Origin: Neorhizobium galegae
GTDB taxonomy: Bacteria > Pseudomonadota > Alphaproteobacteria > Rhizobiales > Rhizobiaceae
NCBI RefSeq assembly: GCF_021391675.1
Contig: NZ_CP090095.1
Span: forward strand, 811,501 to 875,500
Direction of reading: 5' to 3'
Length of the DNA: 64,000 nucleotides
Part shown: in pieces, positions 51,407 through 61,095 of the stretch
Layout of the letters: each line of letters opens with the position of its first letter
How positions within the stretch are numbered: position 1 is the first letter of the stretch
Program-made: the position numbers and the translations under genes
The notes under the pieces: model-generated
Seen by the model: only the letters and a program-made list of their open reading frames with translations
Told to the model about the DNA's origin: nothing
Database searches by the model: none

Positions 51407-54400
51407 ATGAAGCTCAAATTCAAGGTTCAGCCGTACCAGACCAACGCCGTCGATGCCGTCGTCGATTGCTTCGCGGGCCAGCCCAAGAACGATAGCCTAT
51501 CCTATCGGATCGATCCAGGTCGTAGGGCACAGACAAGTGCATTCGAAGAGGGGTTCAAGAACGCCGACTTTGCTCTCAGTGAGCCGCAGGTCTTGGAGAA
51601 CATTCAAAAAGTTCAACGGCGCCAGAACTTGCCTCTGTCGCAATCCCTGACCGATTTCACCAGCTTCAACAACCGTGGTGAGCGCGTAGCCGTGGCTGGG
51701 GCTTACAAGAAGGACGCGCTTGCCGCGACCCGCGTCCACCTCGACGTAGAGATGGAAACCGGTACGGGCAAGACCTACTGCTACATCAAGACCATCTTCG
51801 AGATGAACAAGCGCTATGGCTGGTCAAAGTTCATCATTATGGTGCCGTCCATTGCGATCCGCGAGGGTGTCGCCAAATCACTGGAGATCACTGCCGACCA
51901 TTTCACCGAAAGCTATGGCAAGAAGGCCCGGTTCTTTATCTACAATTCCAAGCGCCTTCATGAGCTGGAGAGCTTCTCGTCCGACGCCGGCATCAACGTG
52001 ATGATCATCAATATCCAGGCGTTCAATGCGCGCGGTGCTGACAATCGCCGTATCTATGACGAGTTGGACGACTTCCAGTCGCGCAAGCCGATCGACGTCA
52101 TCGCGTCAAATCGGCCCATCATCATTCTCGACGAACCGCAGAAGATGGAAGGCGCGGCGACGATGGAGGCGCTGCCTAAGTTCAAGCCGCTGATGATCTT
52201 GCGCTACTCGGCCACCCACAAGACGCAGCACAGCCGCATCCACCGGCTCGACGCACTCGATGCCTATAACCAGAAGCTGGTGAAAAAGATCGCCGTGCGC
52301 GGCATCCATACGCGCGGGATGGCCGGCACCAATGCCTACCTCTATCTCGAAGGCATTGATATATCCAAGAAGGCGCCGGTCGCCCGCATCGAACTGGAGG
52401 TAAAGCTGGCCTCCGGGGAGATCAAGCGGCAACTTCGGCGCCTGGAGTTTAAGGATGATCTTTTCTCCCGATCCAGCGGCCTTGATCAATATCACGGATT
52501 TACGATCAGCCAGATCGATGCCGTCAGCGAAACAGTCGAGTTCACGAATGGCGTCGTACTTAAGGCTGGAGAGGCCAATGGCAACGTCTCCGAGCGCGAT
52601 ATTCGCCGCATCCAGATCCGCGAGACCATCAAGGCGCATTTCGACAAGGAGAAGCAGCTCTTCTCTCGTGGCATCAAAGTGCTTTCGCTGTTCTTCATCG
52701 ATGAAGTGGCGAAATACCGAGATTACGCTCAAGCAGACGAGAAGGGCGAGTATGCTCGCGTCTTCGAGGAGGAATACAAGCTTCTGAAGGAGGAATACCT
52801 GTCGGAACTGGCGATCGACAACGAGGCTTACCGGAAGTATCTGGCCGGTATCGACGCGGCGGCCACCCACAACGGTTATTTCTCGATCGATAAGAAAACC
52901 AACCGCCTGAGAGACCCGGACATTGCCAAGGCCGGCGATAACAAAGGGCAGTCCGAGGACCCGGACGCCTACGACCTCATCCTGAAAGACAAGGAACGGC
53001 TGCTGTCGTTCACTGAGCCCACGCGCTTTATCTTCTCGCACTCGGCATTGCGCGAGGGGTGGGACAACCCGAACGTCTTCGTGATGTGTATGCTGAAGCA
53101 TAGCAACCACGAGATCTCACGTCGACAGGAAGTCGGCCGTGGACTGCGCTTGAGCGTCGATCAGAACGGCGATCGGATGGACAGCCCTGCAACGGTCCAC
53201 GACATCAACGTCCTGACGGTCGTCGCCAGCGAGAGCTATAGGAACTTCGTCGACGCCTTGCAGAAGGAGATGATCGAAGCTCTCACGGCACGCCCGCGCC
53301 AGGCGAATGAAGAATATTTCAAGGGCAAGGTGCTGCAGACCGAGGACAGAGGCGTCGAGGTATCGCCGGACATGGCCGCAGGTATCGAGTTCTACCTGGT
53401 GCAGAACGGATATGTGGATCGGCAGAAGAACATCACCGAAAAGTACCAGAACGCCCGTCAAAGCGGTACGATTGCAGAACTGCCCGATGATTTGAAACCC
53501 TATACAGACCAGATCCTGGTCCTTGTCGATGGTGTCTTCAACGAACGGCAGTTGCCGAAGCTGCAGGATGACCGCCGTTCCAAGACCAATCCCCTGAACG
53601 ACAACTTTCACCGTAAAGAGTTCCAGGAGCTTTGGGGCAGGATCAACCAAAAGGCCGTCTATCGGGTAGAGTTCGATCCTGGTGAGCTGGTCCGCAAGAG
53701 TGTCAGCGCGCTCGACAGTCACCTTCGCGTGACGCCGCTGCAGTATACCGTGACGAGCGGTATCCAACAGGACGGATTGACCTACGATGCGATCGGAGAC
53801 GGCAAGAGTTTCCGCGAGAAAGAGCAGGCAACCTACCAGGCGCAAACCGTCACTTCACTGGTGAAGTACGATCTGCTTGCCAAGCTTGCCGAGGGCACGC
53901 AACTCACGCGGCATACAATCGCGGAGATCTTGTCGAAAATCCAGCCGGGGGTGTTTGCCCAATTCCAGCAGAACCCGGAACATTTCATCAGCGAGGCGTC
54001 CCGTCTGATCATCGAGCAGAAGGCGACGATGGTCATTGAGCGATTGACTTACGATGCCGTATCGGAGCGGTACGAGACGAATATCTTCACCGCGAGCCAG
54101 ACCGTTCAAGACTTCTCCAGGGCGAGCGAGAAGCTGAAGAAGCACGTCTACGACTATGCCCTCCTCGATTCGGACACCGAGCGCAAATTCGTGGAGAAGT
54201 TGGATACGAGCAACGAAATCGTCGTCTACGCGAAACTTCCCAGAGGCTTCTCGATCCCCACGCCTGTCGGCGATTACAACCCGGATTGGGCGATCTCGTT
54301 CAAGGAAGGTTCGGTCCGACATATCTATTTCGTCGCTGAGACCAAGGGCACCTTGTCATCGCTGAAGTTGCGCGAATTTGAGAGCACGAAGATCGAATGT

Positions 54401-54508
54401 GCCCGCAGGTTCTTCGAGAAGATCGGAAACTCGATGACAACTGACCAGGTAAAGTATGACGTAGTCACCGATTACTCGCGGCTGATGGATGTTGTGAGGA
54501 GCGCGTGA
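51407..54508 (+). CDS. Type III restriction enzyme Res-like helicase-nuclease
   Basis: The 1033-residue subunit combines an SF2 motor with a C-terminal nuclease. Walker A is [18 protein letters not shown] (about 114-131), motif [12 protein letters not shown] (about 241), motif [14 protein letters not shown], and motif [18 protein letters not shown] (about 571). Near the end, NPDWAISF and YFVAETKGT form a PD-(D/E)xK nuclease (about 957 and 977). It should cleave DNA in complex with Mod after ATP-driven translocation or sliding. It starts 64 nt after the AlbA_2 gene and is followed after 25 nt by an Mrr-like gene. Confidence 0.9.
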   Translation: MKLKFKVQPYQTNAVDAVVDCFAGQPKNDSLSYRIDPGRRAQTSAFEEGFKNADFALSEPQVLENIQKVQRRQNLPLSQSLTDFTSFNNRGERVAVAGAYKKDALAATRVHLDVEMETGTGKTYCYIKTIFEMNKRYGWSKFIIMVPSIAIREGVAKSLEITADHFTESYGKKARFFIYNSKRLHELESFSSDAGINVMIINIQAFNARGADNRRIYDELDDFQSRKPIDVIASNRPIIILDEPQKMEGAATMEALPKFKPLMILRYSATHKTQHSRIHRLDALDAYNQKLVKKIAVRGIHTRGMAGTNAYLYLEGIDISKKAPVARIELEVKLASGEIKRQLRRLEFKDDLFSRSSGLDQYHGFTISQIDAVSETVEFTNGVVLKAGEANGNVSERDIRRIQIRETIKAHFDKEKQLFSRGIKVLSLFFIDEVAKYRDYAQADEKGEYARVFEEEYKLLKEEYLSELAIDNEAYRKYLAGIDAAATHNGYFSIDKKTNRLRDPDIAKAGDNKGQSEDPDAYDLILKDKERLLSFTEPTRFIFSHSALREGWDNPNVFVMCMLKHSNHEISRRQEVGRGLRLSVDQNGDRMDSPATVHDINVLTVVASESYRNFVDALQKEMIEALTARPRQANEEYFKGKVLQTEDRGVEVSPDMAAGIEFYLVQNGYVDRQKNITEKYQNARQSGTIAELPDDLKPYTDQILVLVDGVFNERQLPKLQDDRRSKTNPLNDNFHRKEFQELWGRINQKAVYRVEFDPGELVRKSVSALDSHLRVTPLQYTVTSGIQQDGLTYDAIGDGKSFREKEQATYQAQTVTSLVKYDLLAKLAEGTQLTRHTIAEILSKIQPGVFAQFQQNPEHFISEASRLIIEQKATMVIERLTYDAVSERYETNIFTASQTVQDFSRASEKLKKHVYDYALLDSDTERKFVEKLDTSNEIVVYAKLPRGFSIPTPVGDYNPDWAISFKEGSVRHIYFVAETKGTLSSLKLREFESTKIECARRFFEKIGNSMTTDQVKYDVVTDYSRLMDVVRSA

Positions 54509-54533
54509 CGTCAGCTATCGAGGAGGTTGACCG

Positions 54534-55445
54534 TTGATCCCGGATTACCAGAGCCTAATGCTGCCTGTGCTGCGTCTCGCTGCCGTGGGTGAAACCCGCG
54601 TTGCTGACGTCGCCGAGCGCCTTGCCGATGACATGGGGTTGACCCCAGAGGAGCGCGACGAATTGTTGCCAAGCGGCCGCCAGCGCGTGCTCCACAATCG
54701 CATTCATTGGGCGAAGTTCTATATGAGCAAAGCCGGACTGATTGCCTCGCCAGCGCGGGGACGTTTCGTTGCGACAGAAAAGGGAAAGACACTTTTAGCG
54801 ACCTCGCCGGAGCGTATCGACGTTGCTGTCCTTATGCGGCACCCTGAGTTTCGCGAGTTTTACAGGAATGAAGGTGGAGGCGCAGAGCAGGAGGCCTTCA
54901 TCGCGAAGTCGCTCGATACCGCTTCATCCCGGACAACACCGGAGGAGCAGATCGACGCTGCCCACGCGGCACTGCAAGCAGCTCTCCGCGACGACCTGCT
55001 TCAGCGTATCATCGCCAACAGCCCGGCCTTCTTCGAGCAACTGATCGTCGACCTCCTGGTTGCCATGGGGTATGGCGGCAGCCACAAGGACGCTGCTGCC
55101 CAGCTCGGTCGCTCCGGCGACGGTGGTGTGGATGGCATCGTGAACGAGGATCGTCTCGGCCTCGATCGCATCTACGTCCAAGCCAAACGTTACGCGCCTG
55201 GCAATCCAGTTGGCCGACCGGATGTAAATGGGTTCGTCGGAAGTCTCGTCGGCCTCGGTGCCAGCAAGGGCGTATTCGTTACCACCTCCACGTTCAGTCA
55301 GCCGGCGCGTGATTACGTCAAGCATCTCGCTCAGCGGATCATTCTCATCGACGGCCAGGAACTGGGCTGTGTTCCGGCGTGCAAATTTGACCCCGTTGGC
55401 GGGGTAATCGGCGTCCAATTTTGCCCCCCCTCAGATTTCATCTGA
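54534..55445 (+). CDS. Mrr-like restriction endonuclease, C-terminally truncated by IS21
   Basis: The 303-codon frame encodes an Mrr N-terminal region (DYQSLMLPVLRLAAVGETRV), a wHTH-like part and a catalytic domain with GRSGDGGVDGIVNEDRLGLD and IYVQAKRY (Asp and Gln-x-Lys of the Mrr fold). Native sequence ends at about 55367 after LIDGQEL; the last 26 codons derive from the left end of the IS21 element, replacing the usual C-terminal segment. Active-site residues are intact, so the truncated protein may keep some activity, but this is uncertain. Mrr enzymes cut methylated DNA; the co-location with Mod is unusual. Confidence 0.75.
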   Translation: MIPDYQSLMLPVLRLAAVGETRVADVAERLADDMGLTPEERDELLPSGRQRVLHNRIHWAKFYMSKAGLIASPARGRFVATEKGKTLLATSPERIDVAVLMRHPEFREFYRNEGGGAEQEAFIAKSLDTASSRTTPEEQIDAAHAALQAALRDDLLQRIIANSPAFFEQLIVDLLVAMGYGGSHKDAAAQLGRSGDGGVDGIVNEDRLGLDRIYVQAKRYAPGNPVGRPDVNGFVGSLVGLGASKGVFVTTSTFSQPARDYVKHLAQRIILIDGQELGCVPACKFDPVGGVIGVQFCPPSDFI

Positions 55446-55466
55446 CCATCCGGCTTTTGACGGCGG

Positions 55467-56978
55467 ATGGAGCGGGAGTTGAAGCGAGTGGATACGATTG
55501 CGCGTGTTCGACGGGCCTTCCATGTGCAGGGCTGGTCGGTGAAGAAGATTGTCCGGGAACTCCACGTGTCGCGCAACACGGTTCGCAAGATTCTGCGTTC
55601 CGACGAGACCGATTTTGCCTATGAACGCGAGCGACAACCGCTGCCGAGGGTCGGAGCCTGGAAGGCCGAGATCGAGCGGTTTCTGGTTGCCAATGAGGGC
55701 AAGCCGTCGCGTGAACGGCTAACGCTGATCCGGATTTACGAGGAGGTTCGGGCACTCGGCTACGATGGCAGTTATGACGCGATCCGGCGATACGCCAAGA
55801 CCTGGGCGAAGAACCGGGGAGCCGTGACGGCGGAAGCCTATGTGCCCCTCTATTACGCGCCAGGAGAAGCCTACCAGTTCGACTGGAGCCACGAGATCAT
55901 TCTGGTCAACGGGGTGACAACGACCGTGAAGGTCGCGCACGTCCGGCTCTGCCACAGCCGGATGATGTTCGCCCGAGCCTATATGCGTGAGAGCCAGGAG
56001 ATGGTGTTCGATGCCCATGACAAGGCCTTCGCCTTCTTCCGTGGCACCTGCACGCGCGGCATCTACGATAACATGAAGACTGCGGTCGAGGCGGTGTTCG
56101 TCGGCAAGGAGCGACAATACAATCGCCGCTTCCTGCAGATGTGCAGCCACTATCTGGTCCATCCCGTTGCCTGCACGCCCGCATCCGGATGGGAGAAGGG
56201 ACAGGTCGAGAACCAGGTCGGTCTCGTGCGCGAGCGCTTCTTCACGCCACGCCTACGGGTCAAAAGCCTGGAGGAGCTGAACGTCTGGCTGCTCGACAAA
56301 TGCGTCGCCTACGCCAAGGCACACCGCCATCCCGAGCAGACCGAGCGGATGATCTGGCAGATTTTCGAGGAGGAGCGCGGCAGCCTGGTGCACTACGTTG
56401 GACCGTTCGATGGCTTCCACTGCGTTCCCGCCTCGGTGTCGAAGACCTGCACGGTCCGCTTCGACAACAACAAATACTCGGTCCTATCGACGGCGGTCGG
56501 CCGCCCTGTTGAGGTTCACGCCTATGCCGAGAAGATCGTCATCAGGCAGGACGGCGTGAACGTCGGTGAGCATCCTCGTTGCTTTGGCCGTGGCGAGGCG
56601 ATCTACGATCCCTGGCATTACGTCCCTGTTCTGGCTCGTAAACCCGGTGCTTTGCGCAATGGTGCGCCGTTCCGGGAATGGGTCTTACCCGCAGCGATGG
56701 AGAAAGTGCGCCGGCGGCTGAAGAGCGTCCATGATGGTGATCGGCAGATGGTCACCATCCTCGGCTGTGTTCCCACCGACGGTCTGGCGGCTGTCGATGC
56801 TGCCTGCCAGGAGGCTTTGGATCACGGCGTCTGCTCAGCCTCGGTGATCATCAACATTCTGGCCCGCAGCCGTGATCCGGCTCCGGCCGCAACCCTGCAA
56901 ACCCCGGATGCGCTGCGTCTGACCCATGAACCGGTCGCCGATTGCGCACGCTATGACAGCCTCAGGAGGGCAAGCTGA
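55467..56978 (+). CDS. istA: IS21-family transposase IstA
   Basis: The 503-residue transposase has an N-terminal helix-turn-helix ([20 protein letters not shown]), a DDE catalytic core with candidate residues in [21 protein letters not shown] and [12 protein letters not shown], and a C-terminal region typical of IstA. It cuts and joins the element ends with the help of IstB. Its stop overlaps the istB start by one base. The gene is intact, so the IS may still move. Confidence 0.94.
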   Translation: MERELKRVDTIARVRRAFHVQGWSVKKIVRELHVSRNTVRKILRSDETDFAYERERQPLPRVGAWKAEIERFLVANEGKPSRERLTLIRIYEEVRALGYDGSYDAIRRYAKTWAKNRGAVTAEAYVPLYYAPGEAYQFDWSHEIILVNGVTTTVKVAHVRLCHSRMMFARAYMRESQEMVFDAHDKAFAFFRGTCTRGIYDNMKTAVEAVFVGKERQYNRRFLQMCSHYLVHPVACTPASGWEKGQVENQVGLVRERFFTPRLRVKSLEELNVWLLDKCVAYAKAHRHPEQTERMIWQIFEEERGSLVHYVGPFDGFHCVPASVSKTCTVRFDNNKYSVLSTAVGRPVEVHAYAEKIVIRQDGVNVGEHPRCFGRGEAIYDPWHYVPVLARKPGALRNGAPFREWVLPAAMEKVRRRLKSVHDGDRQMVTILGCVPTDGLAAVDAACQEALDHGVCSASVIINILARSRDPAPAATLQTPDALRLTHEPVADCARYDSLRRAS

Positions 56979-57712
56979 TGGAACGCACGCAAGTTCTCGA
57001 ACTGATGAGCACGCTGAAGCTCTATGGAATGCGCAGCGCCTACGACGAGGTCATGGGCAACGGCATCAAACGGCAGCACGAACCGCCGCGCATCGTCGGC
57101 GATCTCTTGCAATCGGAGATCGCCGAGAAGCAGGCACGCTCCATTCGCTACCAGCTCAGCATCGCCAAGCTGCCGCTCGCCAAGGACATCGATGACTTCG
57201 ACTTCGCCGATACGCCCGTCAATGAATCCCTGGTGCGGGAGCTGGCAACCGGCACCTTCGTCGCCGATCAGCGCAATGTCGTTCTCGTCGGCGGCACGGG
57301 AACCGGAAAGAGCCACCTCGCCATCGCAATTGCCCGTGCGTTGATCCGCAACGGAACACGCGGGCGCTTCTTCAACGTCGTCGATCTGGTCAATCGGTTG
57401 GAAACGGAAACGCGTAGCGGCAAGCAAGGGCGGACGGCCGACTATCTCAACCGTCTCGACTTCATCATCCTCGACGAACTCGGATACCTGCCTTTCGCCC
57501 AGGCCGGAGGTCAGCTCCTGTTCCATCTGATCAGCAGGCTCTACGAGCGCACGTCGATCATCGTCACCACGAACCTGGCGTTCGGCGAATGGCCATCAGT
57601 GTTCGGGGACGCCAAAATGACGACAGCACTTCTGGACCGTCTGACCCATCATTGCGAGATTGTCGAAACCGGAAACGAGTCCTGGCGCTTCAAGAACCGC
57701 TCTCAAGGCTAA
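56978..57712 (+). CDS. istB: IS21-family helper ATPase IstB
   Basis: The 244-residue AAA+ ATPase carries Walker [21 protein letters not shown] (about residue 103) and Walker [15 protein letters not shown] (about 165). IstB loads onto target DNA and directs IstA. The start overlaps the istA stop (TGATG). Length is normal for the family and no frame damage is visible. Confidence 0.94.
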   Translation: MERTQVLELMSTLKLYGMRSAYDEVMGNGIKRQHEPPRIVGDLLQSEIAEKQARSIRYQLSIAKLPLAKDIDDFDFADTPVNESLVRELATGTFVADQRNVVLVGGTGTGKSHLAIAIARALIRNGTRGRFFNVVDLVNRLETETRSGKQGRTADYLNRLDFIILDELGYLPFAQAGGQLLFHLISRLYERTSIIVTTNLAFGEWPSVFGDAKMTTALLDRLTHHCEIVETGNESWRFKNRSQG

Positions 57713-58087
57713 AGCCGAAGACGATCATCACCCGCACTTGGCCTACCCTCTGCAACCCCGGCCAGCGCCGGGCAGGCCAAGCGCTGATCTACACCACCAG
57801 GGGGGCAAAATTGGATGCCGATAAGGGGGGAATTTTGGACGCCGATTGACAGCTAGCTGTTCGCGTTCTCAAAGGCGCGCATGCGATGCTCGGCTTGCTG
57901 GCAACCGATCCACATTGGCGCAAAGAGAGCTGCGTTATCGCCAATGCGAACAACCTCATCAGAAGCGGCCAACGGGTCAGCCTCAGGCACCGATGCGCTC
58001 TGGTAAATGTTACAGTCCAGGCCTTAGACTGCACGTTGTGCGAATCGAGCATGCAACTCAATAGCGCTAGTCGGGGAGGGCAGAGGA
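57713..58087. other. IS right end and residual sequence before the DUF6361 gene
   Basis: 57713-57851 is the IS right end. The remaining 236 nt contain no supported gene; a short frame on the plus strand (57853 onward, with LATDPHWRKESCVIANANN) may be the tail of a disrupted gene but is not recognisable. A GGGGAGGG ribosome site for the next gene is at about 58074-58081. Confidence 0.45.
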
Positions 58088-59293
58088 TTGGAGCCAGCAT
58101 TTGGTTGGGTAAGTCTTATGCCCAAGGCTTTAGCTCGGGCCCGCGCGCAGCTGAACGAAAAAGGTCAAGGCATACGCGACGAAGTGGGTTTTCTACATCT
58201 CCACCAGCAATACGCTGACCGTTTCTTTCCAGGCACCTCGGTGTTGCACACCCGCCTACGATACGCGCTTTTCGTACCGTGGCAGTTTCTGGACCAATCT
58301 GGCAAATCTTCATCGAGCGCCCAAGATGCGATGAAGCGGGCTGAGATCGGCCTCGCAAAACGGCTGAAGAATAGTGGGGAACATGGTGTCATCGGCGGTC
58401 TCACGTGGCCTCGTTTGGCGGATCAACCGCCTTCCAGCACCTACTGGTCCGCTTTGGGCGCCTGGGGCATTTTGCGGCGCGACGGACGCAATCGCGTTCC
58501 AAACCGTGGGACCGTTCACACCCGCCTCTCTGCCTTACGTCCCACATTAGATGACGAGCACCGCCCGCTCATCGATGTCGAGGCGCCGTTCGTCGGTCTG
58601 CCCCACCCCCCCAAGAACTGGTCGGCCGATGCGCCTCTATCCTTCAATCTAAGAGACGTCGAGCGTGAGTTTCTCCGCGATCGATTAAGCAAAATCCCGG
58701 CGCCTGAGCCTTTCAAACACATGTCCCTTTTCAGTCAGCTGGCCCTCCACGAGATCGACCCACCGTCGTCTCTTTGGCATAAGACGATCATCCAACTTGC
58801 CGGTCCGGACGCTGCGCCTCTCAGGCGAGCGCGCGCGATGGCCGCCCTCGCCGCGATTGGTCGCGGTGTATATGCAGCCCTTGTCGAGGATCGCCGCGAG
58901 CATTTGGATCGTCGTGAGACGCCGCGGCTGCACCGCGCCCAACTTGAGCGGCTGCTCAAGGACCATGGCCCACGCGCGACCTCTGAGCTGAACAGCGCCA
59001 ATCTACATCTGGTCGAGGATGATATCGGCCTCTTGCCGCCTCGACTTCGCACCTTGCTCGCTGAGACGCTGGATTGGGTCCACGAGGGAGCGACTGACCC
59101 GTCGGTTCTGGTCGACGCCTATGAAGCGGCTGAGGGCCGCAAAGGCTTGCGCTCACGACTACCCGATACCGCGAGCGCGCGAGCCCGACGCGCCGAGTGG
59201 GAATCCAGCGACCATCCCGTCGGCTACCCACTCCACTATCGCTGGGGCACGGTGAGCGGACTGCTGTCTGATCTTCGCGGGCCGCGTCCATGA
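58088..59293 (+). CDS. DUF6361 family protein
   Basis: The 401-residue protein starts with TTG at 58088 after GGGGAGGGCAGAGGA. The N-terminus matches DUF6361: FGWVSLMPKALARARAQL, EVGFLHLHQQYADRFFPG, TSVLHTRLRYALFVPWQFLD. The rest is helical, with WPRLADQPPSSTYWSALGAW and no obvious catalytic motif. No function is established. Its stop overlaps the start of the phospholipase-D-like gene (ATGA) and that gene's stop overlaps the helicase start, so the three form a translationally coupled unit. The family recurs in such helicase-PLD settings, suggesting a defence or DNA-sensing role. Confidence 0.8.
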   Translation: MEPAFGWVSLMPKALARARAQLNEKGQGIRDEVGFLHLHQQYADRFFPGTSVLHTRLRYALFVPWQFLDQSGKSSSSAQDAMKRAEIGLAKRLKNSGEHGVIGGLTWPRLADQPPSSTYWSALGAWGILRRDGRNRVPNRGTVHTRLSALRPTLDDEHRPLIDVEAPFVGLPHPPKNWSADAPLSFNLRDVEREFLRDRLSKIPAPEPFKHMSLFSQLALHEIDPPSSLWHKTIIQLAGPDAAPLRRARAMAALAAIGRGVYAALVEDRREHLDRRETPRLHRAQLERLLKDHGPRATSELNSANLHLVEDDIGLLPPRLRTLLAETLDWVHEGATDPSVLVDAYEAAEGRKGLRSRLPDTASARARRAEWESSDHPVGYPLHYRWGTVSGLLSDLRGPRP

Positions 59294-59865
59294 GCGGAGC
59301 AGCGGCTTGGCAGGTGACCAGTTATCTGGACGCGCTGCGTCCACAACCGAGTTGGCAGGCGGACCTAGCGATCATCGCCTCGTATTCAGCCGATCCGATT
59401 TCAATCGTCGCGGCCTTGCTCGCCCTTGTGGGGCGCGACGATGAGGATCGTCCGGCTGCTCGTCGTGATCTCGCCGATGCGATCGAAGCTGCAAGGGACA
59501 AATTCCGAGTTGTCATTCAGAGGGGCCGCCTCGGTAAGATGGCGCGAACACCCCGTCTAACGGGGATCTTGGACCAGTTTTTGCGAGACGTCGCCTTCGA
59601 CGAGCGCCACCAAAGCTGGCATCCTAAAACCGCTCTGGTGAAGGTCTCTTTAGATAAGCACGTCGAGTGGCGCTTGTGGATCGGCAGTCGCAACCTCACG
59701 GCCCAGGAGAACCGCGATCTCGGCTTTGTACTGGTCGCACGGCCCGGCGAACAGGGGCGCCGGATCCCGGGCATTGACAACATTGCTGCTGCTTTGGCCG
59801 AACGCGCAGTGCTTCCCGGCGTTTCAGCGCGCCGGCTAGTCGCTGAGATCGCCACACTCAAGTAG
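59290..59865 (+). CDS. Phospholipase-D-like nuclease, N-terminal half (ends at in-frame TAG)
   Basis: A 191-residue product with the first HKD-type motif: HPKTALVKVSLDKHVEWRLW followed by IGSRNLTAQENRDLG (His-x-Lys and GSxN). It stops at TAG (59863-59865). The same frame continues without interruption for 20 codons to a second half with its own HKD motif, so this is one gene of about 601 codons broken by a single amber codon. PLD-like proteins of this type cleave nucleic acid phosphodiesters using two HKD motifs, so the fragment alone is probably inactive. ATG 59290 overlaps the DUF6361 stop. Confidence 0.8.
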   Translation: MSGAAAWQVTSYLDALRPQPSWQADLAIIASYSADPISIVAALLALVGRDDEDRPAARRDLADAIEAARDKFRVVIQRGRLGKMARTPRLTGILDQFLRDVAFDERHQSWHPKTALVKVSLDKHVEWRLWIGSRNLTAQENRDLGFVLVARPGEQGRRIPGIDNIAAALAERAVLPGVSARRLVAEIATLK

Positions 59866-59928
59866 AAGGCTCCACCGGGCGTTCGGGTAGACCGCCTCCA
59901 AATCAGCACCGGGAAGAGCGAGTGGGCT

Positions 59929-61095
59929 TTGCCGAGCCTGCCCAAAGCAGTCGACGCGCTCACAGTTGTGAGCCCATTCTTGGATGCTGGCTTTCTTCGC
60001 CATGTGGCCAAGACCGCCTCACGTAGCGGGCGCCAACTGCTCTCGACTCGATTTGAAATCGAACGGCTCGCGGCGACCTGCCGAATATTCGGAGACTCTT
60101 TGGCGCTGGATGCGCCTGATTATCCGCCGAGCGCGTTTGAGTCATCGGATCTTGTCCATCCAACGCCCGCCTCTGCGGCAGAGGAGGGCGAGGAGCTCGG
60201 CCGCGGCCTGCACGCCAAACTCTTGCACATCCGCCAAGGCGATCGGCGACGTCTTTGGATGGGTAGCGCGAACGCTACTCAACGCGCCTGGTCCGGGCGC
60301 AACGTCGAGATCATCGCCGAGCTTTCCATCGACGAGTCGGTCGAGGCTGGCCTCATGAGCCTTGTCGCAGAGGCGCGGCCGATCCGGTGGGAAGACGGCA
60401 CTGCGCTGAAAGATGTTGAGGCCCAGAAGGATGAGCTTGAACGCGCACGCGTCGAGGTTTCCGCTCATTGGAAGGGCGAGATCGTGTGGGACAAAGAAAG
60501 CATTCGATTGCGCCACTCATCCATTCTCCACCCTTCAGACACCCGCATCCACCTGGAGGCCGGGCTAATCACCGGCGGTTTGGAGACTTGGCCTGCCGGT
60601 GAAACCGAACTTGATCTCGGCCCCTACCAGACGGCGGACCTGACCGAACTTGTCCAGCTACGGCTGACATTGGGCGACGCAAGCTGCGAGTGGATCATGC
60701 AAGCGCCGGCCACGCCTCCGTTCGGCGCCGAGCGAGACCGAGCAGCCTTTATGAGTTCGATGGGCGCACGTGAGTTCTTGCTTTGGGTGGCTGACACCAT
60801 GCGCGGCGCCTCTGCTCCGCCAGATGAACCGGATTGGACAAACGACGATCCCTCGCGAAGCCGGCCTACTAAGGCGCCGCCGACTTGGATGGCTGATTTG
60901 CCGACCCAAGAAGAGGTTTTCGCCACCTGGTCCCGGTCCCCCGTTATCTACAAAACGATTCAGCACCGAGTCAGCAGATATCTACCGGTGCTTCTCGAGC
61001 ATACGCGAACCATGGATCCTGATGGCCACACGCAACTGCTGTTGTTCGCCCAGATGTGGGCCGTGTGCGAACAAGGTTTGGGGGCGCCGCTGTGA
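59929..61095 (+). CDS. Phospholipase-D-like nuclease, C-terminal half
   Basis: This part supplies the second HKD-type motif, LHAKLLHIRQGDRRRLWMGS with ANATQRAWSGRNVEI, and a beta-rich C-terminal region (about 389 codons). It is in the same frame as the first half, separated by TAG plus 21 sense codons. The TTG at 59929 is the first in-frame candidate start and lacks a ribosome site, so separate translation is doubtful; read-through or a nonsense-mutated gene are the main options. Its stop overlaps the GTG start of the downstream helicase. Confidence 0.75.
   Translation: MPSLPKAVDALTVVSPFLDAGFLRHVAKTASRSGRQLLSTRFEIERLAATCRIFGDSLALDAPDYPPSAFESSDLVHPTPASAAEEGEELGRGLHAKLLHIRQGDRRRLWMGSANATQRAWSGRNVEIIAELSIDESVEAGLMSLVAEARPIRWEDGTALKDVEAQKDELERARVEVSAHWKGEIVWDKESIRLRHSSILHPSDTRIHLEAGLITGGLETWPAGETELDLGPYQTADLTELVQLRLTLGDASCEWIMQAPATPPFGAERDRAAFMSSMGAREFLLWVADTMRGASAPPDEPDWTNDDPSRSRPTKAPPTWMADLPTQEEVFATWSRSPVIYKTIQHRVSRYLPVLLEHTRTMDPDGHTQLLLFAQMWAVCEQGLGAPL

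Larger units (their letters stand above)
55368..57851. mobile_element. IS21-family insertion sequence
   Basis: The 2.48-kb element holds istA and istB. The ends are imperfect inverted repeats: left TGTGTTCCGGCGTGCAAATT at 55368 and right (minus strand) TGTCAATCGGCGTCCAAAAT ending at 57851, with an inner repeat of the GGCGTCCAATTTTG block on both sides. No target-site duplication is evident (left flank CTGGGC, right flank GCTAGC). This suggests a later deletion or recombination at one edge. Confidence 0.85.

Noticed and set aside
55368..55440. Repeated GGCGTCCAATTTTG blocks as a possible CRISPR or iteron array
   Set aside because: The copies are only the multiple terminal repeats of the IS21 element at its two ends.
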